Source: Oscillospiraceae bacterium
Lineage (GTDB): Bacteria > Bacillota > Clostridia > Oscillospirales > Oscillospiraceae
Direction: 5' to 3'
DNA length: 64,000 bases
Assembly: GCA_017406005.1 (NCBI GenBank)
Contig: JAFQZI010000098.1
Coordinates: 1-64,000, forward strand
Shown here in pieces: positions 7,583-15,571 of this stretch; position 1 is the stretch's first letter, and each line of letters opens with the position of its first letter. The position numbers were made by a program, and so were the translations under genes. The notes under the pieces were generated by a model. The model saw nothing but the letters and a program-made list of their open reading frames with translations, was not told where the DNA came from and ran no database searches.

Positions 7583-8539
7583 ATGATTAAAGTTGATTTG
7601 ATAACGGGATTTCTGGGAGCGGGGAAGACCACATTCCTGCTTCGTTATGCGAAATATCTGATGTCCAGAGGGCTGAAGATCGGCATTCTGGTCTATGACC
7701 ACGGAGCCGTGAATGTGGATCTGCCTCTCCTGCAGGAACTGCGGGGAGACCGCTGCGAGCTGGAGACCATTGCGGGAGCCTGTGATGCCGATTGTCACCG
7801 CCGGCGCTTTCGCACCAAACTGATTGCTATGGGCATGAGCGGATATGACCGTGTGATTATCGAGCCCTCCGGGGTCTTCGATGTGGACGAGTTTTTCGAT
7901 ACCCTCAGTGATCCTCCGCTTGACAAATGGTATGAAAGCGGAAGTGTCATCGCGATCGTCGATGCCGGGCTAAAAGATAACACTTCCGAAGAGGAGGACT
8001 TTTTCCTCGCCTCACAGGCGGCTGTGGCAGGCTGTATCCTTCTCAGCAGAGTTCAGCTTGCAACGGATGAGGAGACGGCGGCAGCTGTTGAACATCTGAA
8101 GCGGGCAGCAAAGCAGATTCACTGCCGGGAGTCGTTTGACGAGCGTATCCTTGCCAAAGACTGGGCGGAACTGACAGATAACGATTTTGACAGGTTCATG
8201 AATTGCGGGTACTGCCCCGCGGATTACGTAAAAACCATTGCCGGCAGGGAGACGGGTTTTCAGTCCCTCGCTTTCCTGAATCCGGATCTCAACAGAGAGC
8301 AGATGAAAGAGAAAATCCATCTGCTTTTCCGCGACGGGAGCTTTGGCAGGATCTGCCGGGTGAAGGGATTTTTTGAAGAGAAGGGGAACTGGTATCAGGT
8401 GAATGCCACTGCGGGGGAGACCCGCATTGACCCGGTTCCCGCCGGGCACGGGGCAATCATCGTCATCGGCAGCGGCCTGCAGGAGGAAAAAATCAGCATC
8501 CTCATTACAGGGAAGCCTCCGGAGCACCGAATTTTGTAA
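7583..8539 (+). CDS. CobW/G3E-family P-loop GTPase
   Basis: 318 residues from the ATG at 7583. Walker A 'GFLGAGKTTFLL' at 9-20; 'RVIIEPSGVFD' is the G3E Walker-B-like segment; 'AIVDAGL' follows. The family comprises metallochaperone-type GTPases (CobW, YjiA, Zn and nitrile hydratase chaperones). The usual CXCC metal motif after 'ETIAGA' is replaced here by 'CDADCHRRR', a Cys-X3-Cys-His arrangement, so metal specificity is open. The C-terminal half ('SFGRICRVKGFFEEKG...') resembles a CobW C-terminal domain. It is transcribed alone, divergently from the Crp/Fnr gene, whose regulation it might share. Confidence 0.8.
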   Translation: MIKVDLITGFLGAGKTTFLLRYAKYLMSRGLKIGILVYDHGAVNVDLPLLQELRGDRCELETIAGACDADCHRRRFRTKLIAMGMSGYDRVIIEPSGVFDVDEFFDTLSDPPLDKWYESGSVIAIVDAGLKDNTSEEEDFFLASQAAVAGCILLSRVQLATDEETAAAVEHLKRAAKQIHCRESFDERILAKDWAELTDNDFDRFMNCGYCPADYVKTIAGRETGFQSLAFLNPDLNREQMKEKIHLLFRDGSFGRICRVKGFFEEKGNWYQVNATAGETRIDPVPAGHGAIIVIGSGLQEEKISILITGKPPEHRIL

Positions 8540-8602
8540 AACTGTAACCGGCGAGGCGTCCCGTTAACCCATACGCCATACAGGAAAGATTAAAGAAAAA
8601 CA

Positions 8603-8637
8603 GAGCAGCGAATATTCTCCGCGAATAGTCGCTGCTC
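8603..8637. terminator. Terminator between the G3E GTPase and dpaL
   Basis: Hairpin GAGCAGCGA...TCGCTGCTC with additional inner pairing. T-rich sequence follows on the minus strand, fitting termination of dpaL; probably bidirectional for the converging genes. Confidence 0.7.
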
Positions 8638-8657
8638 CATCTCTTTTTCGGAATAAA

Positions 8658-9896
8658 CTATCTTTTTACAGAGCATCCTGCATCAGCATCGGTCGGGTAC
8701 TCTCCGCCCCAGACGATTTTTCTGTAATTTTCTGGGTCTGTGTCTCCTTCCGTGGAGAACAGAAGGACAGTGCTGCTTCTGTCAAGACCCAGAGCATCTC
8801 TTAACTCCGCATAAGCCGGATCTTCCATCAGCGTCGCAACGACCCCCATTCCCACAGCGCCGGACTCTCCGCTTGTTACAGCGGGATCGCCTTTGAGCGG
8901 GGCCGCGAGCATTCGCATTCCCTTGGCACTTACCCAGTCCGGACAGGCCAGGAAAGCATCGGCATGGTTGCGAAGGATGTCCCACGCGATGGTGCAGGGC
9001 TCGCCGCAGGCAAGGCCGGCCATCATCGTGGACAGATCGCCGCCTACAACCGCAGGGCTGCCGTCCTTTCGGCAGGCTCCTTTGTAGAAGCATGCTGCGG
9101 ACTCGGCCTCGATAATCACAAACTTCGGAGGATCCGACGGGAACGCATTGACGAAGAAGCCGACCACAGCAGCGGCCATACTGCCGACACCCGCCTGGAC
9201 AAACACATGGGTCGGGCGGTTGACTTCGAGCGCACGCATCTGATCAACGGCCTCCTGGGCCATGGTGCCGTATCCCTGCATAATCCAGGAGGGGATCTCT
9301 TCGTATCCGTCCCACGCGGTATCCTGTACGATCACGCCGTGCTCGGTCGCTTCCGCTTCCTTTGCTGCCAGGCGGACACAGCCATCATAGTTGAGATCTT
9401 CTATGGTGACCGCAGCGCCTTCTTTTGCAATGTTGTCAAAGCGCATCTTCACAGTGCCTTTGGGCATGTGGACGACGGCCTTCTGCCCCAGTTTGTTGGC
9501 CGACCAGGCTACGCCCCGCCCGTGGTTCCCGTCAGTGGCGGTGAAAAATGTTGCCTGGCCGAAATCCTTACGGAACTGCTCACTTGTGAGATAGGCATAA
9601 TTCATTTCCGCAATTCCCTTGCCTACCTCTCCGGCAATATATCTGGCTATGGCAAAGGATCCGCCCAGCACTTTGAAGGCATTGAGCCCGAAACGGTAGC
9701 TTTCATCTTTGACGAACAGATTGCCGAGGCCCAGACGCCCGGAAAGAGCATCCAGCCTCGCCAGCGGCGTAACGGAATACTGTGGGAAACTTCTGTGAAA
9801 TGCTCTGGCCTGTGCGACGTTCTCCCGTGACATGATCGGCAGATACCTGTCGTCACTTTTGGGCATTTCGTTCAGGATCCATTTGATGCTGTCCAT
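8658..9896 (-). CDS. dpaL: Diaminopropionate ammonia-lyase
   Basis: 412 residues. PLP-dependent fold-type II enzyme that converts 2,3-diaminopropionate to pyruvate and ammonia. The PLP lysine lies in 'GLNAFKVLGGSFAIARY' (about residue 76); 'ATDGNHGRGVAWSANKLGQKAVV' and 'VFVQAGVGSMAAAVVGF' (glycine-rich phosphate loop) are typical. The start is the ATG at 9896, with GGAGG 7-8 bases upstream; a TTG two codons earlier is less likely. The gene begins 2 bases after the PPK2-family stop, so the two are co-transcribed. Role: use of an unusual amino acid as carbon and nitrogen source, or detoxification. Confidence 0.9.
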   Translation of the reverse strand: MDSIKWILNEMPKSDDRYLPIMSRENVAQARAFHRSFPQYSVTPLARLDALSGRLGLGNLFVKDESYRFGLNAFKVLGGSFAIARYIAGEVGKGIAEMNYAYLTSEQFRKDFGQATFFTATDGNHGRGVAWSANKLGQKAVVHMPKGTVKMRFDNIAKEGAAVTIEDLNYDGCVRLAAKEAEATEHGVIVQDTAWDGYEEIPSWIMQGYGTMAQEAVDQMRALEVNRPTHVFVQAGVGSMAAAVVGFFVNAFPSDPPKFVIIEAESAACFYKGACRKDGSPAVVGGDLSTMMAGLACGEPCTIAWDILRNHADAFLACPDWVSAKGMRMLAAPLKGDPAVTSGESGAVGMGVVATLMEDPAYAELRDALGLDRSSTVLLFSTEGDTDPENYRKIVWGGEYPTDADAGCSVKR

Positions 9897-9898
9897 AA

Positions 9899-10768
9899 TC
9901 AATCCTCCAGCAGCGCCTCTCTGTATTCACCCAGTTTTTCTTTTTCCTCATCAGGCAGTTCCGGATATTGCGGATTGATCTCCTCAAGCGTTTTTACAAT
10001 CGCTTCGGAAACGAGGTAGCGGGTATACCATTTCTGATCTGCCGGAAGGACATACCAGGGATTTGTTTCCGTGGCGGTTTCGTTGACCATCTTTTCGTAT
10101 ACCTTCTGATACTCGTCCCACATCGCTCTCGTTTTCAGATCCGAAGAAGAAAACTTCCAGTTTTTCGAAGGAGTATCCAGCCTCTCGAGAAATCTTTCCT
10201 TTTGCTTATCTTTCGACACATTCAGGAAGATTTTTACGATCCTGTACCCGTTTTCATAGAGATACTCCTCATAATTGCGGATGTGGCGATAACGTTTCCG
10301 GAAAAATTCGTCCGTCGGCTGGCCGATCACACGCTCTGCGATATGATAACCCTTGTTCATCTCATATACCTGAACAACCAGCACATCTTCATAATACGAA
10401 CGGTTGAAAATGCCTATATAGCCCCGTTTCGGGATGCACTTGTTCAGGCGCCATAAAAAGTCATGCGCCAGTTCTTCCGAGCTGGGCTGCTTGAAGCTGT
10501 GGACCTCTACCCCCTGCGGGTTGACGCCTCCCATAACATGCTTGATGGTGCTGTCCTTCCCGGCGGCATCCATTGCCTGTAAAACGATAATCAGCCCTTC
10601 TCTGCCGTCGGCATACAGGCGATCCTGCAGGTCCTGCATCTTTGTAAGATTTTCTTTGGTCTTTTTAAGGATCTCTTCTTTATCCACATTGTCTTTTTTG
10701 CTGTTTGTCGGGATCTTACCGAGATCCAGCTTTCTGCTGCCGTCAAATGTGTACTCTTTCAGTGACAT
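9899..10768 (-). CDS. Polyphosphate kinase 2 family protein
   Basis: 289 residues. PPK2-family kinases move phosphate between polyphosphate and nucleotides. Walker A 'LQAMDAAGKDSTIKHVM' at about 64-80, lid-type 'GYIGIFNRSYYEDVLVVQVYE' and 'RIVKIFLNVSKDKQKERFLERL' match the PPK2 class. The single-domain length is typical. SD AAGGAG. It is the first gene of a two-gene unit with dpaL, an odd partner. Class I versus III activity (ADP or AMP phosphorylation) cannot be read from the sequence. Confidence 0.88.
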   Translation of the reverse strand: MSLKEYTFDGSRKLDLGKIPTNSKKDNVDKEEILKKTKENLTKMQDLQDRLYADGREGLIIVLQAMDAAGKDSTIKHVMGGVNPQGVEVHSFKQPSSEELAHDFLWRLNKCIPKRGYIGIFNRSYYEDVLVVQVYEMNKGYHIAERVIGQPTDEFFRKRYRHIRNYEEYLYENGYRIVKIFLNVSKDKQKERFLERLDTPSKNWKFSSSDLKTRAMWDEYQKVYEKMVNETATETNPWYVLPADQKWYTRYLVSEAIVKTLEEINPQYPELPDEEKEKLGEYREALLED

Positions 10769-10843
10769 GATCTTTATTCTCCTTTTCTTTTCATTAATCC
10801 TGAATTGTCTGTTTATTCAGTTCTGTCCTACCCACTAAACCTA

Positions 10844-10956
10844 GCTCGCGACAGAGAACTGAAATCGAGGTACAATGTTATCTTCGCGAGCATCCTGACG
10901 CGCGACCTGACGTGCGACGATCTTTGCCTCGCCTGGTCGGCACTAATCACGAGGCG
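10844..10956. repeat. Dispersed 48-nt-core hairpin element, copy A (longer variant)
   Basis: The core hairpin GCTCGCGA (10844-10851) ... TCGCGAGC (10884-10891) is exactly 48 nt. The inner sequence (GAACTGAAATCGAGGTACAATGTT) is close to copies B-E. The conserved tail 'GGCACTAATCACGAG' is displaced by about 50 extra bases, which form a further stem GCCTCG...CGAGGC (10926-10956). Unlike the others it lies between divergent genes. Confidence 0.75.
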
Positions 10957-11030
10957 ACAGAACAGATACTTTAATTATTTTATATCATTCTGGGAGAAAA
11001 GTTTCAACACTGTTTCTCTGTTTTTTGCCG

Positions 11031-11059
11031 TTGACGAGGCTGAATCTGCGGGATATACT
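11031..11059 (+). promoter_or_regulatory. Promoter of the secreted protein gene at 11104
   Basis: TTGACG (11031-11036), a 17-base spacer and TATACT (11054-11059), 45 bases before the start codon. Confidence 0.65.
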
Positions 11060-11103
11060 GTAGTCGTTCCAATTCAGGCCGATTAAAGGAAGGAGAAATG
11101 AAC

Positions 11104-12168
11104 ATGAAAAAACGGATCGGGCTGTTCCTCGTGCTGTGCATGGGATTTGCTCTGCTGACCGGAAGCGCAGCTGCCGCAGCCGAAAACGGATGGCAGGATG
11201 CTTACCGCAATATACTGGATGAGACGATCAGAAACAGAGATCCTCAATACAGAAATGATGTTGCCATCGAGAACAGCTACCTGCTCTATGATGTGGACAA
11301 GGACGGTACGCCGGAGCTTATTATCAAAACGGGAACCTGCGAAGCCGACTATGCGGGCACACTCTATACCTGCCGGGACGGGCAGGCTGTGAAAGTTGAT
11401 GAATTCGGTTTTGGCCATGCTTCGCTTTACAGTGATCCCGGTGAGAACGGGATTATTCTGCATTACGGGCATATGGGCTATGCATTCGGCGCAAGGTTCA
11501 GCCTTGTAGACGGGCAGCTTGCTTATGAGGACATTTTTGAAGATGACCTCAACAGCCGCCTGATGGAAGATGAGGACGCGGAATATATCCCGGTAGATCA
11601 TTTTGTGCCGGGAGCCTGCTATCTCACCCTCTGCGAGACGGAAAAGGATCTGCCGATTCTGCATTATGAAGAGATCCGCCAGGCTCTCGACGGAGAATTC
11701 CCCAAGGCTGCAGAGCTCAGATGGCCGAATGATGACGAAGAATTCTATGTAAAAATCCTGACCGAGAATAAGCCGGTAACTGCCGTTTCGACAGACAGGT
11801 TTTCCAATCAGCCCGGCGTCATCGGCTTCCGGGATCTGCTGAAGCAGGATGTGGCGGCATCGTGGATGAGCGGAGATCTGCAGCTCCTCGGCGCACAGCC
11901 GGCAGACCTGAACGGTGACGGAAAGCTGGAGGGCGTTCTGGAACTGGCGGAAGACGGCAGCGGAAGCCGGATGTGCATCTATCTGGCAGAGCAGGACGGA
12001 ACCGTATATGCCTATCTGCAGAACTATGCACCGGAAACGATCGCCGTGGACGGAAACGGAAACCTGCTCATGACCTATTCCTATTCTCTGGATCTCAAGA
12101 GGCTGGTGTTTGATGGGGATGAGAGTATGATGATCTCCCTGCCTCTCTCCGCCTATCAGGACAGATGA
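11104..12168 (+). CDS. Secreted protein of unknown function with Asp/Gly calcium-loop-like motifs
   Basis: 354 residues from the ATG at 11104, 8 bases after GGAG; the ATG at 11098 is too close to the SD. A Sec signal peptide ends near 'GSAAAAAE'. Two segments resemble EF-hand or dockerin-like DxDxDG loops: 'LLYDVDKDGTPELIIKTG' and 'ADLNGDGKLEGVLEL'. Similar motifs occur in the zinc-ribbon surface protein at 45355-47457. No enzyme family is recognised. The stop overlaps the start of the histidine phosphatase (ATGA), so they are translationally coupled. Confidence 0.75.
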   Translation: MKKRIGLFLVLCMGFALLTGSAAAAAENGWQDAYRNILDETIRNRDPQYRNDVAIENSYLLYDVDKDGTPELIIKTGTCEADYAGTLYTCRDGQAVKVDEFGFGHASLYSDPGENGIILHYGHMGYAFGARFSLVDGQLAYEDIFEDDLNSRLMEDEDAEYIPVDHFVPGACYLTLCETEKDLPILHYEEIRQALDGEFPKAAELRWPNDDEEFYVKILTENKPVTAVSTDRFSNQPGVIGFRDLLKQDVAASWMSGDLQLLGAQPADLNGDGKLEGVLELAEDGSGSRMCIYLAEQDGTVYAYLQNYAPETIAVDGNGNLLMTYSYSLDLKRLVFDGDESMMISLPLSAYQDR

Positions 12169-12869
12169 GAATCCTGCTGATCCGCCACGGAGAGCCCGAC
12201 TATGAAGAAGACGGGCTGACGGAAAAAGGGAAGCGGGAAGCGGCGTTTCTGGCGGGCCGCATCGCGCCCATGCAGGTGAAAGACTATTATGTGTCTCCGC
12301 TTGGGCGGGCGATGGAGACTGCCGAGGCAACCCTGCAGAAAGCGGGCAGAAAGGCGCAAGTCTGCCCCTGGCTTCGGGAGTTTGATGTTCCGATCGTCGA
12401 AGACAACGGCGTCAAAAGGCCGGTCCCCTGGAACTGGATGCCGCAGAAATGGCTTTCCGATCCGCGCTTTTTCTCCGCAGAACACTGGAGTGAAAACGAA
12501 GTGCTGGAAAAGGTCGGCGTCGGCCCGGCATATGAAAAAGTCGTCTCTGCCTTTGATAAACTGCTTTCCGAACACGGTTACAGGCGGGAAGGAAATTATT
12601 ACCGTGTTGAACAGGCAAACACGGATACACTGGTGTTCTTCACGCATTTCGGGCTGAGCTGCGTCCTGATGAGCCATCTTTTCAACTGCTCTCCCATGGT
12701 CTTATGGCACAGCCTGATCATGGCACCCTCTTCCATAACGACGCTCTATACGGAGGAAAGAGAAAAGGGAATTGCTGTTTTCCGCGCGGCGGCAATCGGA
12801 GACATCTCACACCTGTACATTAACGGCGAAGAACCATCCCCCGCCGGCAGATTCCAGGAAGTCTACTAA
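12165..12869 (+). CDS. Histidine phosphatase family protein
   Basis: 234 residues. The catalytic 'LIRHGE' motif at 5-10 (His8 is the phospho-acceptor), 'DGLTEKGKREAAFLAGRI', 'YVSPLGRAMETAEATL' and a late 'FFTHFGLS' with the second catalytic His define the phosphoglycerate-mutase-like superfamily. The substrate is unknown; the family includes sugar-phosphate, nucleotide and phosphoserine phosphatases. ATGA overlap with the upstream secreted protein. Confidence 0.88.
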   Translation: MRILLIRHGEPDYEEDGLTEKGKREAAFLAGRIAPMQVKDYYVSPLGRAMETAEATLQKAGRKAQVCPWLREFDVPIVEDNGVKRPVPWNWMPQKWLSDPRFFSAEHWSENEVLEKVGVGPAYEKVVSAFDKLLSEHGYRREGNYYRVEQANTDTLVFFTHFGLSCVLMSHLFNCSPMVLWHSLIMAPSSITTLYTEEREKGIAVFRAAAIGDISHLYINGEEPSPAGRFQEVY

Positions 12870-12904
12870 AATCAAAACCTTATAAGCTTTCCCCCAAAGT
12901 TTTA

Positions 12905-12980
12905 GCTCGCGACGGAGCACTGAAATCGAAGTACAATGTTGTCTTCGCGAGCATCATGCTTGTACTGATTACGAAGCGCC
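12905..12980. repeat. Dispersed 48-nt-core hairpin element, copy B
   Basis: Core GCTCGCGA (12905-12912) ... TCGCGAGC (12945-12952), 48 nt, with inner GGAGCACTGAAATCGA and GTACAATGTT. The tail contains GTACTGATTACGAAG. It lies between the converging histidine phosphatase and LacI genes. Confidence 0.8.
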
Positions 12981-12993
12981 TTACAAAAACAAC

Positions 12994-13024
12994 AAACCTC
13001 TCGGATCAGATCCGGGAGGTTTTT
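12994..13024. terminator. Terminator between histidine phosphatase and LacI genes
   Basis: AAACCTC...GAGGTTT with inner CGGATC/GATCCG pairing, followed by TTTT on the plus strand and with an A-run on the left. Likely bidirectional. Confidence 0.7.
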
Positions 13025-13035
13025 CATGCAAAGCA

Positions 13036-14046
13036 TTATACGGAGGAGCGGGAGACAAGCTTCGTAGGAAACAAAATCCTCCTCGGCAGGGAATCATCCC
13101 CGTCAATCCGCTGCAGGAGGATTTTTGCGGCTGCAGCACCCATCTCTTCGGTCGGGAGGTCGATAGTCGTGAGGGGCGGATTGGAGTAGCGTGACATTTC
13201 CAGGTTCGTCAGCCCGATAACACCGACCTTTTCCGGCACGGATACCCCCATCTCGGAAAGCGCTCGCAGGGCGGCAATCGCCATCAGATCACTGGAGGCA
13301 AAAAACGCCTGGGGGAGCTGATCCGGCCCGAGCTCACGCAGAAGCCTTGCGCAGCGTGCATCATTCCAGTCACAGTCCAGCACCCATTTTTCAGAGACTT
13401 TCAGGCCGCTGTCGAGCAGTGTGTTTCGGTAGGCGTGGAAACGCCTGCATTGTTGCATCGGAACCTCCCCTTCAGGCCCTCCGATATAACCGATTTCCCG
13501 GTACCCCAGGTGGATCAGATGGAAGACGGCCAGCTCCGCCGCCTGTGTGTGGTCGTATTCGATGTTGTCAATCTCGCGGTAGCCGGTGTCAATCCCAACG
13601 ATATGAGGCACCTTGGTGAGCGCATACTGGAAGATGGCTTCCCCGACATGGGACATCAGGATCAGCCCGTCCAGCGGTTCCGAAAAAATCCGGAGCAGGA
13701 CCTCGCTGTTTTCCAGTTCATTCCAGGTCCGCACGAATGCGACTTCCGCGTGATGGGACAGAAGATAATTCTCCATCCCCGACAGGAGAGAGAGATAATA
13801 AGGGTCGGAATACTTGCCGCCGCGGAGCTTGATGACACAGCCGATTTTCTTTACGGAAGACCTGCTCTCCGCGGATCCTGACCTGCGCCGGGAAGCCGCG
13901 GCTTTGTAGTTCAGCTCTACAATAGCCTTCCAGACGCGGTCACGCGTCTCTTCCGTTATTTTATATGTGGTGTCATTATTCATCACGCGGGACACCGTTG
14001 CAATCGATACGCCGGCATGTGCGGCAACGTCACGAATCGTACTCAT
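13036..14046 (-). CDS. LacI-family transcriptional regulator
   Basis: 336 residues. N-terminal HTH and hinge helix: 'TIRDVAAHAGVSIATVSRVMNN' (3-24) and 'NYKAAASRRR'. The periplasmic-binding-like effector domain follows, with 'DGLILMSH', 'IVGIDTGY', 'GYREIGYIGG' and 'PPLTTIDLPTEEMG'. It would bind a sugar or sugar phosphate and control the divergent oxidoreductase and transporter operon. The intergenic region has back-to-back promoters and repeated ACG(A/T)AACA half-sites at both, implying control of both directions. Confidence 0.9.
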   Translation of the reverse strand: MSTIRDVAAHAGVSIATVSRVMNNDTTYKITEETRDRVWKAIVELNYKAAASRRRSGSAESRSSVKKIGCVIKLRGGKYSDPYYLSLLSGMENYLLSHHAEVAFVRTWNELENSEVLLRIFSEPLDGLILMSHVGEAIFQYALTKVPHIVGIDTGYREIDNIEYDHTQAAELAVFHLIHLGYREIGYIGGPEGEVPMQQCRRFHAYRNTLLDSGLKVSEKWVLDCDWNDARCARLLRELGPDQLPQAFFASSDLMAIAALRALSEMGVSVPEKVGVIGLTNLEMSRYSNPPLTTIDLPTEEMGAAAAKILLQRIDGDDSLPRRILFPTKLVSRSSV

Positions 14047-14067
14047 CGGGAAATCCTTTCCGCTAAT

Positions 14068-14113
14068 TTTGTTTCGTAAAAGAAGGAGAAAATGGAAAAA
14101 CTAACGAAACAAA
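14068..14113. promoter_or_regulatory. Inverted half-sites at the lacI-type promoter
   Basis: TTTGTTTCGT (14068-14077) and its exact inverse ACGAAACAAA (14104-14113) lie between the -10 box and the start codon of the LacI gene. The related ACGTAACA occurs at the divergent promoter (14202-14209, 14224-14231), suggesting one regulator reads all of them. Confidence 0.5.
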
Positions 14114-14116
14114 CAT

Positions 14117-14145
14117 AGTATAACAAAGCAGAAAAATCTTGTCAA
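14117..14145 (-). promoter_or_regulatory. Promoter of the LacI-family gene
   Basis: Minus strand: TTGACA (14145-14140), a 17-base spacer and TATACT (14122-14117). Its -35 overlaps the -35 of the divergent promoter. Confidence 0.75.
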
Positions 14146-14167
14146 TCCTCGCCTTTCCTATTATAAT
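14139..14167 (+). promoter_or_regulatory. Promoter of the oxidoreductase/sugar-transport operon
   Basis: TTGTCA (14139-14144), a 17-base spacer and TATAAT (14162-14167), back to back with the LacI promoter. Confidence 0.75.
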
Positions 14168-14222
14168 GGCCACAATAAGAGACTATTTGTGCAAGGATCC
14201 GACGTAACAGATCAGATAAAAT

Positions 14223-14242
14223 AACGTAACAAAAGTTGCGTT
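14223..14242. promoter_or_regulatory. Candidate operator of the sugar operon
   Basis: AACGTAAC-AAAA-GTTGCGTT, a near-perfect inverted repeat (7 of 8 pairs) between the promoter and the start codon. A direct ACGTAACA half-site lies 22 bases upstream. Confidence 0.5.
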
Positions 14243-14264
14243 TTCCATGAAAGAGGTGCACACT

Positions 14265-15527
14265 GTGAAGCTGGCTTTGGTTGGCGCGGGATCCCGCGGC
14301 ATGATTTATTCCCGCTATGCCCACGATGTTCTCGGTGATGAAATCGTTGCCGTGGCAGACAGGCACCCGGAAAAGCTGGAAAGGGCACATCAGCTGTTCG
14401 GAACTCCGGAAGCAATGCTCTTTACCGACCCGCTGGAACTGATCCGCACGGTGCCGGAAGCGGATGCGCTGATCGTTGCCTCGATGGACAGGGATCATTA
14501 TGCCCATGCGATGGCCGGGCTGGACAGAGGCTGGCACCTTCTGTTGGAGAAGCCGATCTCTCCGGATCCGCTGGAGTGCCTGAAGATCTCCCGAAAAGCT
14601 ACGGAAAAGGGGCTGAGCGTGACGGTATGCCATGTGCTGCGCTACTCGCCGTTTTTTATCAGGCTGAAGGAGATCCTCGACAGCGGCATGCTTGGGAAGA
14701 TCATCTGCATCGACCATACGGAAAACGTCGGCAACTTCCATATTGCGCACAGCTTCGTGCGCGGCAACTGGCGCAACAGTGACCTGGCGAGCCCTATTAT
14801 CATGCAGAAAAGCTGCCATGATCTGGATATTCTGCTCTGGCTGACAGGGAAGCGGGCTGTGCAGATTTCCTCTTTCGGAAGCCTGAACTATTTCAAGCCT
14901 GAGAATGCTCCGGAAGGCAGCACGCTGCGCTGCCTGGACTGCCCTGTTGCAGAATCCTGCCGGTTCGATGCCCGCAAAGCCTATCTGCCGGCCATCGGTT
15001 CCTGGCCGGCGAATGTCCTGACGCAGGATCAGACCGAAGAAGGGATCCTGAAAGCCCTGCGGGACGGGCGCTACGGGCGCTGCGTGTATCGCTGTGACAA
15101 CAACGTTTGTGACCATCAGAGCACGCTGATCGAATTTGAAGACGGTATTACCGCCACGTTTACGCTCTCCGGCTTGACAAACCGCATCTGCCGGACGATC
15201 CATGTGATGTGCGAAAACGGGGAACTCTGGGGGGATGACGGAAAAGGCGAGATCCGCATCAGCCCGTTCCGTTCCAATGATGTGGACGGATATGAGGAGC
15301 GCGTGATCCACATCGGTGCTGTTTCGGGCGATCACAGCGGAGGAGATCAGGGGCTGATGGAAGATTTCTCTTCCGGGCTTCATCACGCGTGCCAGGGCGA
15401 CAGCAGGTCCTCTGTTCAGAAATCCGTTGAAAGCCACCTGATGGCTTGTGCTGCCGAGAAGTCACGGCTGACCGGGCAGACCATCCGTATGGCGGAATAT
15501 GAGAAGGAACTGCTCCAAAAACTGTAA
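14265..15527 (+). CDS. Gfo/Idh/MocA-family oxidoreductase
   Basis: 420 residues from the GTG at 14265, with SD AAGAGG 6-8 bases upstream; the ATG at 14247 lies ahead of that SD. The Rossmann nucleotide-binding motif 'LALVGAGSRGMIYSRYA' is at the N-terminus, with 'HLLLEKPISPDPLECL' (the EKP catalytic lysine motif) and 'GKIICIDHTENVGNFHIAHSF'. A Cys-containing insert 'LRCLDCPVAESCRF' is seen in one branch of the family. NAD(P)-dependent sugar or inositol dehydrogenase type. First gene of the operon with a sugar transporter, so it probably modifies the imported sugar. Confidence 0.85.
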   Translation: MKLALVGAGSRGMIYSRYAHDVLGDEIVAVADRHPEKLERAHQLFGTPEAMLFTDPLELIRTVPEADALIVASMDRDHYAHAMAGLDRGWHLLLEKPISPDPLECLKISRKATEKGLSVTVCHVLRYSPFFIRLKEILDSGMLGKIICIDHTENVGNFHIAHSFVRGNWRNSDLASPIIMQKSCHDLDILLWLTGKRAVQISSFGSLNYFKPENAPEGSTLRCLDCPVAESCRFDARKAYLPAIGSWPANVLTQDQTEEGILKALRDGRYGRCVYRCDNNVCDHQSTLIEFEDGITATFTLSGLTNRICRTIHVMCENGELWGDDGKGEIRISPFRSNDVDGYEERVIHIGAVSGDHSGGDQGLMEDFSSGLHHACQGDSRSSVQKSVESHLMACAAEKSRLTGQTIRMAEYEKELLQKL

Positions 15528-15571
15528 TTCACCGGGCGGTCCCGGAAAAAAATAATATGGAGGAAAACCAC

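Noticed and set aside
11083..12330. 415-codon minus-strand frame over the secreted protein gene
   Set aside because: The sense strand has a promoter, an SD, a signal peptide and ATGA coupling; the antisense reading resembles no protein and runs into the next gene.
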